This document shows positions 16,280 to 21,649 of a DNA stretch of 26,615 nucleotides, in pieces. Position 1 is the stretch's first letter, and each line of letters opens with the position of its first letter. Source of the stretch: a virus. The stretch lies in the IMG/VR virus record IMGVR_UViG_3300043448_000748, positions 1-26,615 of that record, one strand, 5' to 3'. The position numbers were made by a program, and so were the translations under genes. Below the pieces are notes generated by a model. That model did no database searches. It worked only from the letters and a program-made list of their open reading frames with translations, and was not told where the DNA came from.

Positions 16280-16450
16280 TCAGTAACCAAATCCCCCTTT
16301 TTGTTCACGTTTGTATTGAATGAGTTGTTCTTGTGCAGTCCTAAGTTCTCTCTTCATGTGCTGCAGTTCTCTGTCACTGTAAAGATAATCAAGCTTTAAT
16401 GCTTTCTTAATCAATTTGATTTCTTTAGTCAAAGTAATACTTTGTGTCAT
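16280..16450 (-). CDS. Small coiled-coil protein
   Basis: 56 residues, not long enough for routine ORF cut-offs: MTQSITLTKEIKLIKKALKL, then DRELQHMKRELRTAQEQL and a KREQKGGFGY tail. The heptad-like spacing of Leu/Ile suggests a single amphipathic helix or coiled coil. It overlaps the upstream gene by ATGA and is 1 nt from thyX, which supports translation. Function unknown. Confidence 0.7.
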   Translation of the reverse strand: MTQSITLTKEIKLIKKALKLDYLYSDRELQHMKRELRTAQEQLIQYKREQKGGFGY

Positions 16451-16887
16451 TTTGCTACCACCTCATTAGACCATTTGATTTCGGGGAATGCTTCTTTAAC
16501 TACAGCAAAAGTAATTCTATACTTATCCTGAAGTTTCTTGTCTTTTACCAAACAAATAATTTCTGCTTCAGATTCATGCAATCCTTCAAGCAGTTGGATG
16601 AACATTTGTTCTCGCTTAAATCGAGTAAGTGTATTTGCTCCTTTGATAAATCTCCAGAGTCCTTTTGCTTCTCGTTCAAGAACAGTATGTTCAGTTCCAA
16701 TGGGAGCATCATTTGCGTTGAATGGAACTTCTCCTTCTGGAAGATCGGAGATGATACCAGCATCAAAGTTCCATTTCAAAATAGAACGAAGTGCTTGGGT
16801 ATTGTTGTCACGCAGAATCTTAATCTTTTCTGCTTTTGTTTTTGCGTTGGATGCTTTTTTAATAATTTCTGAGATCAAGAGTTTCAT
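16447..16887 (-). CDS. Conserved cyanophage protein (DUF6433-like)
   Basis: 146 residues. MKLLISEIIKKASNAKTKAEKI, then LPEGEVPFNANDAPIGTEHT, MFIQLLEGLHESEAEIICLVKDKKL and AFPEIKWSN are blocks I associate with a conserved T4-like phage family (DUF6433). No catalytic motif is evident; the protein is helical and soluble. It is first in the unit driven by the promoter at 16917-16945 and shares ATGA with the next small gene. Function unknown. Confidence 0.8.
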   Translation of the reverse strand: MKLLISEIIKKASNAKTKAEKIKILRDNNTQALRSILKWNFDAGIISDLPEGEVPFNANDAPIGTEHTVLEREAKGLWRFIKGANTLTRFKREQMFIQLLEGLHESEAEIICLVKDKKLQDKYRITFAVVKEAFPEIKWSNEVVAK

Positions 16888-16916
16888 TTGTATTCAGCAA
16901 GTAATAAGAAAACCTA

Positions 16917-16945
16917 AGTATAGCACAGATTGCTATCTTAGGCAA
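16917..16945 (-). promoter_or_regulatory. Sigma-70-type promoter
   Basis: On the minus strand: TTGCCT (16940-16945), 17 nt, TATACT (16917-16922). It lies 30 nt upstream of the 146-aa gene and should drive that gene, the 56-aa gene, thyX and perhaps phoH onward. Confidence 0.7.
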
Positions 16946-16948
16946 GTG

Positions 16949-17209
16949 TCAGATGTCTTCATCCTCAAATGGATCAAGATCAAATTCGTCAGTGGGTTCA
17001 AAGTGAACACTGATTAACTTGGCAGTTTGGAATGGAATCATGTTTCCATCATCATCTAACATTTCTGGATGGGGTGTTAACGAAACTTGAGATTTGCTTT
17101 CAAGATATGAATCTACATATGCATTAGCAAACCATCCAAACAAAAATCCGATCAGTAAACCACCAATAGAAATCAAAGTTGAAAAATAAATGATTAAAGT
17201 CGTGTTCAT
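16949..17209 (-). CDS. Single-pass membrane protein with acidic tail
   Basis: 86 residues from ATG at 17209: a membrane segment near 5-30 (LIIYFSTLISIGGLLIGFLF) and then a soluble tail that ends in a very acidic run (DEFDLDPFEDEDI). The start is chosen for the strong ribosome site AAAGGAGGGA about 8 nt upstream. The frame stays open up to an ATG at 17323 (38 more residues, MGMSESEINKG...), which overlaps the glutaredoxin stop by 14 nt, so a longer form is possible. Function unknown; the topology suggests a host inner or thylakoid membrane target. Confidence 0.7.
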   Translation of the reverse strand: MNTTLIIYFSTLISIGGLLIGFLFGWFANAYVDSYLESKSQVSLTPHPEMLDDDGNMIPFQTAKLISVHFEPTDEFDLDPFEDEDI

Positions 17210-17309
17210 GACTGCTCCCTCCTTTGGAAGATTACTTTTTTCTTTGGATAAAGTTTGTTTATTCTTCCTCCTTAATGTCATGAATTCATCACCTTTATTT
17301 ATTTCAGAT

Positions 17310-17549
17310 TCAGACATACCCATTTTCTTTCAAGTAACGAACCGTGTCTGTAGATCCTCCAATTACTTTGTCATCAATAATAACTTGAGGAAATGTAGAT
17401 CCTTCACCAAACTCTTTAATAAATTGATCTCTATCAAAATCAACATCAAGAGTATATGTGACATGAACAATATTCAATTGTTCAAAAAGCATTTTGACCT
17501 TTTCACAATAAGGACAATCAGGTTTTGAATAAATTACAGCATTAATCAT
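17310..17549 (-). CDS. grx: Glutaredoxin
   Basis: 79 residues with the CPYC active site at about 12-15 (YSKPDCPYCEKVKMLFEQL), the cis-Pro segment STFPQVIID and the glutathione-binding GGSTDTVRYL. It probably supplies electrons to ribonucleotide reductase or repairs disulfides. T4 has a homologue, nrdC. It overlaps the 58-aa gene by 8 nt and belongs to the unit transcribed from 17749-17777. Confidence 0.92.
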   Translation of the reverse strand: MINAVIYSKPDCPYCEKVKMLFEQLNIVHVTYTLDVDFDRDQFIKEFGEGSTFPQVIIDDKVIGGSTDTVRYLKENGYV

Positions 17550-17718
17550 AAACTACTTCTCCAGATATGTGGTTAATTTTCTCCCAAATGTCCTCATATG
17601 CAAGGTTATTATAGAAACCAGTTCTGTACATATGATCTAGCATGTTGGGATCATATCCAAACTCATCAAAAAGATGGAACAGCAGTTTTCGTATCAGTTG
17701 TTCTTTTGATTCTGACAT
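17542..17718 (-). CDS. Small hypothetical protein
   Basis: 58 residues from ATG at 17718 (MSESKEQLIRKLLFHLFDEF). It is helical and acidic, with no membrane segment or cysteine. The ATG further upstream at 17790 lies in the promoter hairpin and is rejected as start. The predicted mRNA start is about 24 nt upstream. It overlaps the glutaredoxin start by 8 nt. I do not recognise the family. Confidence 0.72.
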   Translation of the reverse strand: MSESKEQLIRKLLFHLFDEFGYDPNMLDHMYRTGFYNNLAYEDIWEKINHISGEVVYD

Positions 17719-17748
17719 GACTGGTAAAGCGAAGAGGGGGACCAATGA

Positions 17749-17777
17749 ATTGTAGCAAAAGGAAAGGGGTCTGTCAA
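17749..17777 (-). promoter_or_regulatory. Sigma-70-type promoter with -35 box in a hairpin loop
   Basis: On the minus strand: TTGACA (17772-17777), 17 nt, TACAAT (17749-17754). The -35 box is exactly the 6-nt loop of the terminator hairpin at 17764-17785. It drives the 58-aa gene and glutaredoxin. Confidence 0.8.
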
Positions 17778-17785
17778 GACCCCTT
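17764..17785 (-). terminator. Hairpin terminator whose loop is the next promoter's -35
   Basis: An 8-bp stem (AAGGGGTC / GACCCCTT) with loop TTGACA, followed on the minus strand by a T-rich stretch (TTTCCTTTT). It ends the 121-aa gene unit. A CTAAATA late-like motif lies just upstream at 17793-17799. Confidence 0.75.
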
Positions 17786-17813
17786 GGCAATTTATTTAGA
17801 ACAAAATTAATAA

Positions 17814-18179
17814 TTAATCTTTCTTAGATTTTTTTACTTGTTTAGCACTCCAAGCAGCAAGCATCATGATGGCAAAATAGAACAGATAGTCATCAATCAT
17901 TACCAGAAAGAAAACTACCGAACCACCAATTCTCAAGTAATCTGGCATTGGAATCTTACTACAGACCCAACGAACTTGTTTCTCAAAGATAAAGTATAGT
18001 GGTATGAGTGCAGTGACTACAAACTCACTATACGGAACAACGAAATACAGAGAGAGCAATACAAAGATTGGAAAGTATTGTCTCTCTGGTATCCTCTTCA
18101 AGTATGAAACATACAAATCAATCCACCCTTGACGGGTTCTTGGTCTATTTTTCCAACGCTTGAAGAGTTTTTTCATCAC
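17814..18179 (-). CDS. Multi-pass membrane protein
   Basis: 121 residues. A basic N-terminus (MMKKLFKRWKNRPRTRQGW) precedes about three hydrophobic segments: near 40-65 (FPIFVLLSLYFVVPYSEFVV), near 66-75, and 85-110 (IGGSVVFFLVMIDDYLFYFAIMMLAAW). The C-terminus is Lys-rich (KQVKKSKKD). Positive ends suggest both termini are cytoplasmic. No family recognised. It starts 3 nt after the outer-membrane-type gene and shares its promoter, so the two may act together on the host envelope. Confidence 0.72.
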   Translation of the reverse strand: MMKKLFKRWKNRPRTRQGWIDLYVSYLKRIPERQYFPIFVLLSLYFVVPYSEFVVTALIPLYFIFEKQVRWVCSKIPMPDYLRIGGSVVFFLVMIDDYLFYFAIMMLAAWSAKQVKKSKKD

Positions 18180-18182
18180 TTA

Positions 18183-18545
18183 TCAGAAAGAGTAACGAAC
18201 TTTCAGTTCTCCACCGAGACCAAACACTTCGGAATCAAAACCATACTCACCAGCAACTTTGAACTTACCAGTCAGTTGATTAGCGATAGGGAAATTGATA
18301 CCCACTTCACCAACGGCAACTCCTTGACCATCTTGTCCATTACGCCATTCATAACCAGGACCAATTTCTCCAAACACAGTCACACCACCACCAACGGCAG
18401 CGTCATATCCAACACGCAGTTCGGTTTGAGCGCCAGTGTAATCACCATCAACCAGAGCGGTAGTGGTCTTGGACTCCACATAAGGAGATGCCATAGCAGG
18501 TGCTGCGATCAGAGGAAGTGCAGCAAGAGCAAAAATAGTTTTCAT
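18183..18545 (-). CDS. Secreted small outer-membrane beta-barrel-like protein
   Basis: 120 residues. A signal peptide is clear: MKTIFALAALPLIAAPAMA with cleavage likely after AMA (19/20). The mature part alternates polar and hydrophobic residues (TELRVGYDAAVGGGVTVFGEI, GVAVGEVGINFP, TGKFKVAGEYGF) and ends in ELKVRYSF; a final Phe is the usual beta-signal for outer-membrane insertion. About 100 residues would give 6-8 short strands, as in OmpX-size barrels. Base composition is richer in GC than the structural genes. A phage-encoded envelope protein may block superinfection or alter the host surface; that role is inference. It has its own promoter and 5' hairpin. Confidence 0.8.
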   Translation of the reverse strand: MKTIFALAALPLIAAPAMASPYVESKTTTALVDGDYTGAQTELRVGYDAAVGGGVTVFGEIGPGYEWRNGQDGQGVAVGEVGINFPIANQLTGKFKVAGEYGFDSEVFGLGGELKVRYSF

Positions 18546-18571
18546 GAATTTGTTATTTAATAAACGACAAT

Positions 18572-18590
18572 GCTTAATTATTTGTTAAGC
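18572..18590 (-). promoter_or_regulatory. 5'-end mRNA hairpin of the outer-membrane-type gene
   Basis: Inverted repeat GCTTAA / TTAAGC with a 7-nt loop, placed at the predicted transcript start (about 18590). It lies 26 nt before the ATG. It may shield the mRNA 5' end. Confidence 0.45.
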
Positions 18591-18596
18591 AAGAGT

Positions 18597-18625
18597 ATCA
18601 TACCACAGTCAAGAGAGGTTGTCAA
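18597..18625 (-). promoter_or_regulatory. Sigma-70-type promoter for the outer-membrane-type gene
   Basis: On the minus strand: TTGACA (18620-18625), 17 nt, TATGAT (18597-18602). The -35 box lies within the last codons of speD. Confidence 0.85.
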
Positions 18626-18953
18626 GCGATCTGTCGATGAATTTTTTCTGAATCTCTGACGCTTCAAATTCTTCCTTCATATAATCAGCTGCTTTTTCTG
18701 GATCAGTATGATCTCCACAAGTGAATACATCACATACAGCAGTATTATTCTCTGGCCAAGTATGAATGCTGATATGACTTTCAGCAAGCATGGCAACACA
18801 CGTCACTCCTTGTGGTTCAAACTTATGAGAGTTAAGTGCCAGTAGTGTCGAATTGCATACTTTTGCTGCCTGATATACGACATCTCTGACGAATCCTTCA
18901 TCATCAATCAGATCAGATTTGCAACCAATAAGAGTGAAAAGAATATGTTTCAT
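18609..18953 (-). CDS. speD: S-adenosylmethionine decarboxylase proenzyme SpeD
   Basis: 114 residues, the length of bacterial class 1B proenzymes. MKHILFTLIGC opens the protein, LAESHISIHTWPE holds the self-cleavage site (Glu-Ser, Ser becomes the pyruvoyl group), and CDVFTCGDHTDPEKA is the catalytic Cys region. It makes decarboxylated AdoMet for spermidine synthesis and is a known cyanophage auxiliary gene. The start at 18953 is required because residues further upstream come from reading through tRNA-Ser. It is co-transcribed with tRNA-Ser from 19069-19098. Confidence 0.93.
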   Translation of the reverse strand: MKHILFTLIGCKSDLIDDEGFVRDVVYQAAKVCNSTLLALNSHKFEPQGVTCVAMLAESHISIHTWPENNTAVCDVFTCGDHTDPEKAADYMKEEFEASEIQKKFIDRSLDNLS

Positions 18954-18970
18954 TTTAAATAAATTTAAAA

Positions 18971-19055
18971 CGGAAAGGGTGGGATTTGAACCCACGGATG
19001 CTTGCACATCGCCTGTTTTCAAGACAGGTGCCTTAAACCACTCGACCACCTTTCC
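18971..19055 (-). tRNA. tRNA-Ser (UGA)
   Basis: 85 nt with acceptor GGAAAGG/CCTTTCC, discriminator G, a long variable arm and T-arm TTCAAAT. The anticodon loop CTTGAAA gives UGA, reading UCA. The long variable arm and G73 fit serine. CCA is not encoded. It is 17 nt before speD and about 7 nt after the predicted transcript start. Confidence 0.95.
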
Positions 19056-19068
19056 AATTGTTCGATAA

Positions 19069-19098
19069 ATTATACCATAAAAAAGGGGGTTTTGTCAA
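19069..19098 (-). promoter_or_regulatory. Sigma-70-type promoter for tRNA-Ser and speD, -35 in hairpin
   Basis: On the minus strand: TTGACA (19093-19098), 18 nt, TATAAT (19069-19074, perfect). The -35 box overlaps the loop and one arm of the terminator at 19085-19103. Confidence 0.85.
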
Positions 19099-19103
19099 CC
19101 CCC
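19085..19103 (-). terminator. Terminator hairpin overlapping the tRNA-Ser promoter
   Basis: Stem GGGGGTT / AACCCCC, 5-nt loop, then six T on the minus strand (19079-19084). It ends the small-gene unit 28-aa/45-aa/51-aa. A late-like motif AATAAATA lies just upstream (19109-19116). Confidence 0.8.
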
Positions 19104-19114
19104 TAGATTATTTA

Positions 19115-19201
19115 TTATCCAAGCGTTGCCATATGATATTGGGCTTCTTGGAGTTTTCTTTGCTTTTGAATTTGTTTACGGATAACATTCAACCAATTCA
19201 T
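19115..19201 (-). CDS. Very small basic protein (28 aa)
   Basis: 28 residues: MNWLNVIRKQIQKQRKLQEA followed by QYHMATLG. It is a single amphipathic, basic helix. The start shares ATGA with the stop of the DUF4278-like gene, and an AAGGAGGGG ribosome site lies 7 nt upstream, which is the main support. Function unknown. Confidence 0.6.
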   Translation of the reverse strand: MNWLNVIRKQIQKQRKLQEAQYHMATLG

Positions 19202-19335
19202 TTGTGCCCCTCCTTTACAAACTTAACACCACGATAGGTTTCGTTGTATTGTTGGGGTTGTTGCATCATCTGCTGTTGATATTCTAAACGCTTTTGCGTA
19301 TCATATTCAACACCACGGTATACTACTTTTGACAT
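19198..19335 (-). CDS. Small DUF4278-like protein
   Basis: 45 residues with two copies of the YRGV motif: VVYRGVEYD at the start and TYRGVKFVKEG at the end, joined by a Gln-rich stretch (YQQQMMQQPQQ). Proteins with repeated YRGxxY motifs (DUF4278) are common in cyanobacteria and their phages; function is unknown. A ribosome site AAGGAGAAA lies 5 nt before the ATG. Confidence 0.7.
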   Translation of the reverse strand: MSKVVYRGVEYDTQKRLEYQQQMMQQPQQYNETYRGVKFVKEGHK

Positions 19336-19374
19336 TAGGTTTCTCCTTAGTTGTTTAGGTTAAAGAGCGTTCCT

Positions 19375-19530
19375 TCAGTCAACTTTTGCGTCTAGGAAAC
19401 AACCTTTTTTAGTAACTTGCTTTACTTCCCAAACAATATCATTTTTTTGTTGGGCATCTAATCTTGGATGAGTGACTACTCTTCCAATAATAAAATTTGC
19501 CTGAAGACAAGTTAATAAAATTGCTTCCAT
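19375..19530 (-). CDS. 51-aa protein downstream of a glutamine-riboswitch-like leader
   Basis: 51 residues: MEAILLTCLQANFIIGRVVT, HPRLDAQQKNDIVWEVKQVT, KKGCFLDAKVD. Helical with two Cys; no membrane segment. The family is known to me only as a hypothetical cyanophage peptide. It is the first gene after the element at 19535-19595, which resembles the 'Downstream-peptide' class of glutamine riboswitches, named for the short peptide gene that follows it. If glutamine controls it, the product may act on host nitrogen or glutamine metabolism; this is inference. No Shine-Dalgarno sequence is seen, consistent with control by RNA folding. Confidence 0.75.
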   Translation of the reverse strand: MEAILLTCLQANFIIGRVVTHPRLDAQQKNDIVWEVKQVTKKGCFLDAKVD

Positions 19531-19534
19531 AGAT

Positions 19535-19595
19535 GAACGATCCGTTCCGAGTCGGCTTACTTCCGTTCGCTATTCGCAAATAGCGAATGAACGTT
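19535..19595 (-). promoter_or_regulatory. Glutamine-riboswitch-like element (Downstream-peptide class)
   Basis: On the minus strand the leader has P1 5' strand CGTTC (19589-19593), a 9-bp hairpin TTCGCTATT / AATAGCGAA (19566-19587), the purine-rich core CGGAAGTAAG (19556-19565) and the P1 3' strand GAACG (19543-19547). CGTTCA...GAACGGAAGTA...GGAACG is the hallmark order of glnA/Downstream-peptide RNAs. A second CGTTC (19535-19539) can pair with the same GAACG strand, making a rival hairpin five nt before the ATG. Ligand-stabilised P1 would free the start region. The class call rests on recalled consensus; the switching model is inference. Confidence 0.75.
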
Positions 19596-19601
19596 AGGAT
19601 T

Positions 19602-19630
19602 ATTTTATCATCCTGATCGTATATAGTCAA
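19602..19630 (-). promoter_or_regulatory. Sigma-70-type promoter for the riboswitch-like leader
   Basis: On the minus strand: TTGACT (19625-19630), 17 nt, TAAAAT (19602-19607). Predicted transcript start is about 19595, at the first base of the folded leader. Confidence 0.75.
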
Positions 19631-19661
19631 GTAGTTTTGTAATTTTTGATACAAAAAAAAA

Positions 19662-19680
19662 CCACCCCTTTTTGGGGTGG
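19662..19680 (-). terminator. psbA terminator
   Basis: Stem CCACCCC / GGGGTGG with a 5-nt loop and then nine T on the minus strand (19653-19661). It lies 25 nt after the psbA stop and separates psbA from the riboswitch unit. Confidence 0.92.
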
Positions 19681-19705
19681 CAGTACTCAATCTATGGGTG
19701 ATCGA

Positions 19706-20785
19706 TCAACCGATTGCAGGTGCAGTGAGAGCAACAGGAGTTACATCAGCAGCAGCAAGGTCAAGAGGGAAGTTGTGAGCATTACGCTCATGCATTACTT
19801 CAAAACCAAGGTTAGCACGGTTCAGAATATCAGCCCAGGTGTTAATCACACGACCGTCAGAAGACAGCAGTGACTGGTTGAAGTTAAATCCATTCAGATT
19901 AAACGCCATAGTAGATACGCCAAGGGCAGCGAACCAAATACCAACCACGGGCCAAGCAGCAAGGAAGAAGTGAAGGCTACGGCTATTGTTAAAAGAAGCA
20001 TATTGGAAGATAAGACGACCAAAATAACCGTGAGCAGCGACAATATTATAAGTTTCTTCTTCTTGTCCAAACTTGTATCCATAGTTTTGAGATTCTACTT
20101 CCGTGGTTTCACGAACGAGGGAACTAGTGACCAGAGATCCATGCATAGCAGAGAAAAGAGAACCGCCGAATACACCAGCCACCCCAAGCATGTGGAAGGG
20201 GTGCATGAGGATATTATGTTCCGCCTGGAAAACAAGCATGTAGTTAAATGTACCTGAAATTCCAAGAGGCATGGCGTCAGAGAAGGAACCTTGCCCAAAG
20301 GGATATACGAGGAACACTGCAGAAGCAGCAGCCACGGGTGCGCTATAGGCAACACAAATCCAAGGACGCATACCCAGTCGGTAAGAAAGTTCCCATTCAC
20401 GACCCATGTAGGCATAGATACCAATCAGAAAGTGGAAGACGACCAGTTGAAATGGTCCACCATTATATAGCCACTCATCGAGAGAAGCAGCTTCCCAGAT
20501 GGGATAGAAGTGAAGTCCAATAGCATTGGACGAAGGAACAACAGCACCAGAGATGATGTTGTTTCCATACATGAGTGAACCAGCAACTGGTTCACGGATG
20601 CCGTCGATATCGACAGGAGGTGCGGCGATGAATGCAACGATGAAACAGATAGTAGCGGCGAGAAGGGTAGGAATCATTAAGGTTCCAAACCAACCAACGT
20701 AAAGACGATTGTTGGTAGAAGTCACCCACTCGCAGAACTGTTCCCAAGTGTTGCTTCCACGCTGTTGAGCAATGGTTGCAGTCAT
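19706..20785 (-). CDS. psbA: Photosystem II D1 protein PsbA
   Basis: 359 residues, full-length D1. Five membrane helices are present. Glu130 ([11 protein letters not shown]) is the high-light D1:2-type residue. The manganese and chlorophyll ligands are visible (DAMPLGISG with Asp170; the histidines of HNILMHPFH, and [11 protein letters not shown]), and QB-site residues lie in the [16 protein letters not shown] block. The C-terminus [22 protein letters not shown] keeps the processing site after Ala344. No intron interrupts the gene. It replaces damaged host D1 in the thylakoid during infection. Start at 20785 is the conserved MTATIAQQ; the upstream extension lies in the leader. It has overlapping early and late promoters and a leader hairpin. 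Confidence 0.98.
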   Translation of the reverse strand: MTATIAQQRGSNTWEQFCEWVTSTNNRLYVGWFGTLMIPTLLAATICFIVAFIAAPPVDIDGIREPVAGSLMYGNNIISGAVVPSSNAIGLHFYPIWEAASLDEWLYNGGPFQLVVFHFLIGIYAYMGREWELSYRLGMRPWICVAYSAPVAAASAVFLVYPFGQGSFSDAMPLGISGTFNYMLVFQAEHNILMHPFHMLGVAGVFGGSLFSAMHGSLVTSSLVRETTEVESQNYGYKFGQEEETYNIVAAHGYFGRLIFQYASFNNSRSLHFFLAAWPVVGIWFAALGVSTMAFNLNGFNFNQSLLSSDGRVINTWADILNRANLGFEVMHERNAHNFPLDLAAADVTPVALTAPAIG

Positions 20786-20816
20786 AGTAGAAATCCGTTT
20801 GTAAAGTTTTAAGTAC

Positions 20817-20849
20817 AAGTGTTAAGAAACATTACGTTCCTTAACACTT
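20817..20849 (-). promoter_or_regulatory. psbA leader hairpin (photoRC-like position)
   Basis: Two 14-nt arms (20817-20830 and 20836-20849) pair with one G-U pair and a 5-nt loop. The predicted transcript start is near 20847, so the mRNA begins with this stem. It ends 32 nt before the ATG. PhotoRC-II RNAs, described as conserved structures ahead of phage psbA, occupy this place; whether it matches that consensus was not tested. Confidence 0.65.
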
Positions 20850-20856
20850 ATTTATA
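20849..20856 (-). promoter_or_regulatory. Perfect late promoter motif before psbA
   Basis: TATAAATA, identical to the T4 late consensus, overlaps the sigma-70-type -10 (together TATTATAAATA on the minus strand). psbA could thus be transcribed by both early and late machinery. Confidence 0.6.
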
Positions 20857-20882
20857 ATACCACGGTTTCCCGAACCTGTCAA
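20854..20882 (-). promoter_or_regulatory. Sigma-70-type promoter for psbA
   Basis: On the minus strand: TTGACA (20877-20882), 17 nt, TATTAT (20854-20859). It begins 9 nt after the stop of the 81-aa gene. Confidence 0.88.
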
Positions 20883-20891
20883 GCCCCCTGC

Positions 20892-21137
20892 TCAACGAGT
20901 TTTGTAATCATCCATATCCTTAGTAAACTTGTCAACAAATTGTAAACGTTTCTCCCAGGTATCTCCTCCTTCTCTTCCTCTACACGGATTGATACATGTT
21001 TCATCCCCAAACTTATTACAAACTAAACCAGCTAAGTCAATAGGATTTCCTGGTTTACCTGTGCCTGACCAATAGTGTTGATCCTCTATAAATCTAGTTC
21101 CACACTTTGGACAGATTTGTATGTTTAAATTTTCCAT
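20892..21137 (-). CDS. Zinc-ribbon-like conserved cyanophage protein
   Basis: 81 residues. CPKCGTRF at 9-16 is a zinc knuckle; three further cysteines follow (LVCNKFGDETCINPCRG), so one or two metal sites are possible. QHYWSGTGKPGNPIDLAGLVCN is a striking, rigid-looking block. Function unknown. A TATAAT (21162-21167) lies 25 nt upstream, but no good -35 box is found. An inverted repeat AATAGGAT / ATCCTATT (21145-21164) overlaps that -10. psbA follows with its own promoter. Confidence 0.8.
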   Translation of the reverse strand: MENLNIQICPKCGTRFIEDQHYWSGTGKPGNPIDLAGLVCNKFGDETCINPCRGREGGDTWEKRLQFVDKFTKDMDDYKTR

Positions 21138-21207
21138 TTTAGAAAATAGGATTTACATCCTATTATAGTGGGACATTCAAAGATGTCTGTGCTTTTTAAT
21201 ACTGAGT

Positions 21208-21339
21208 TTATATTTCTTTTGAAAATAAAATAAGATTTCCAGATTTTCGTAATAAATCTAAATGATACTTCCCCCACGGTATCGTAACCCATTCTGTTTT
21301 TTTATCTGGTCTAAGTATTAAAACCGATAGATATCTCAT
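21208..21339 (-). CDS. Possible 43-aa protein after the hli terminator
   Basis: Open frame of 43 codons from ATG at 21339: MRYLSVLILRPDKKTEWVTI then PWGKYHLDLLRKSGNLILF. The sequence looks protein-like. An in-frame ATG at 21354 inside the terminator hairpin is preceded by AGGGGGAG and would give 48 residues. A late-like motif GATAAATA at 21366-21373 lies just upstream, so a late transcript could carry it. Support is only composition and context. Confidence 0.4.
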   Translation of the reverse strand: MRYLSVLILRPDKKTEWVTIPWGKYHLDLLRKSGNLILFSKEI

Positions 21340-21345
21340 AAAAAA

Positions 21346-21364
21346 GGGGAGCATTTTGCTCCCC
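21346..21364 (-). terminator. Terminator after the 39-aa hli gene
   Basis: Stem GGGGAGCA / TGCTCCCC with a 3-nt loop and then six T on the minus strand (21340-21345). It ends the ferredoxin-hli unit. Confidence 0.88.
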
Positions 21365-21371
21365 CTATTTA

Positions 21372-21491
21372 TCACCAGACACCAGGAATAATTTGCCCTG
21401 TTGTCATATAAGTACCAACAGCAATGACGAAACCGAGCATTGCCAGACGAGCGTTGAGGATCTCTGCCTCAGGGGTGAATCCGAATTTCAT
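21372..21491 (-). CDS. hli: High-light-inducible protein (short form)
   Basis: 39 residues: FTPEAEILNARLAMLGFVIA then VGTYMTTGQIIPGVW. The ExxNARLAMLGF motif is the chlorophyll-binding helix of the Hli/ELIP family, with one membrane span. It lacks the longer N-terminus of the other hli gene at 22040. Such proteins bind pigment or protect photosystems in the thylakoid during stress. Its start shares ATGA with the stop of the 53-aa gene, so ferredoxin, the 53-aa protein and Hli are translationally coupled. Confidence 0.92.
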   Translation of the reverse strand: MKFGFTPEAEILNARLAMLGFVIAVGTYMTTGQIIPGVW

Positions 21492-21649
21492 TTTTGTGTC
21501 CTCTTAGTAGTGTTTTGAATAACAATAAATTTATCTTTGGGTAACGTGCCAGCGATACAAACTTTTAGTTCATCATCTCTATCCCAGGCACCACTTTCTA
21601 TGAGTTCTTGAAGGGCAAGGTTGAATTGCCCAAGCATGTTAGCACTCAC
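21488..21649 (-). CDS. Small protein between ferredoxin and hli
   Basis: 53 residues from GTG at 21649, which overlaps the ferredoxin stop as GTGA; an ATG at 21637 would give 49. It reads [20 protein letters not shown], then [20 protein letters not shown] and ends in TTKRTQK. Soluble, with one Cys. Not recognised. Coupled at both ends by 4-nt overlaps, which is strong evidence that it is translated. Confidence 0.72.
   Translation of the reverse strand: MSANMLGQFNLALQELIESGAWDRDDELKVCIAGTLPKDKFIVIQNTTKRTQK

Noticed and set aside
18954-19049. N-terminal extension of speD by 32 residues
   Set aside because: These codons are tRNA-Ser sequence; SpeD proteins begin at MKHILFTLIG.
19439-19690. 83-residue minus-strand frame over the psbA terminator and riboswitch-like leader
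   Set aside because: It crosses a terminator, a promoter and a structured leader; the 51-aa gene in another frame fits context better.
19706-20785. Group I intron in psbA, as known in S-PM2
   Set aside because: The D1 frame is continuous with all conserved blocks in place.
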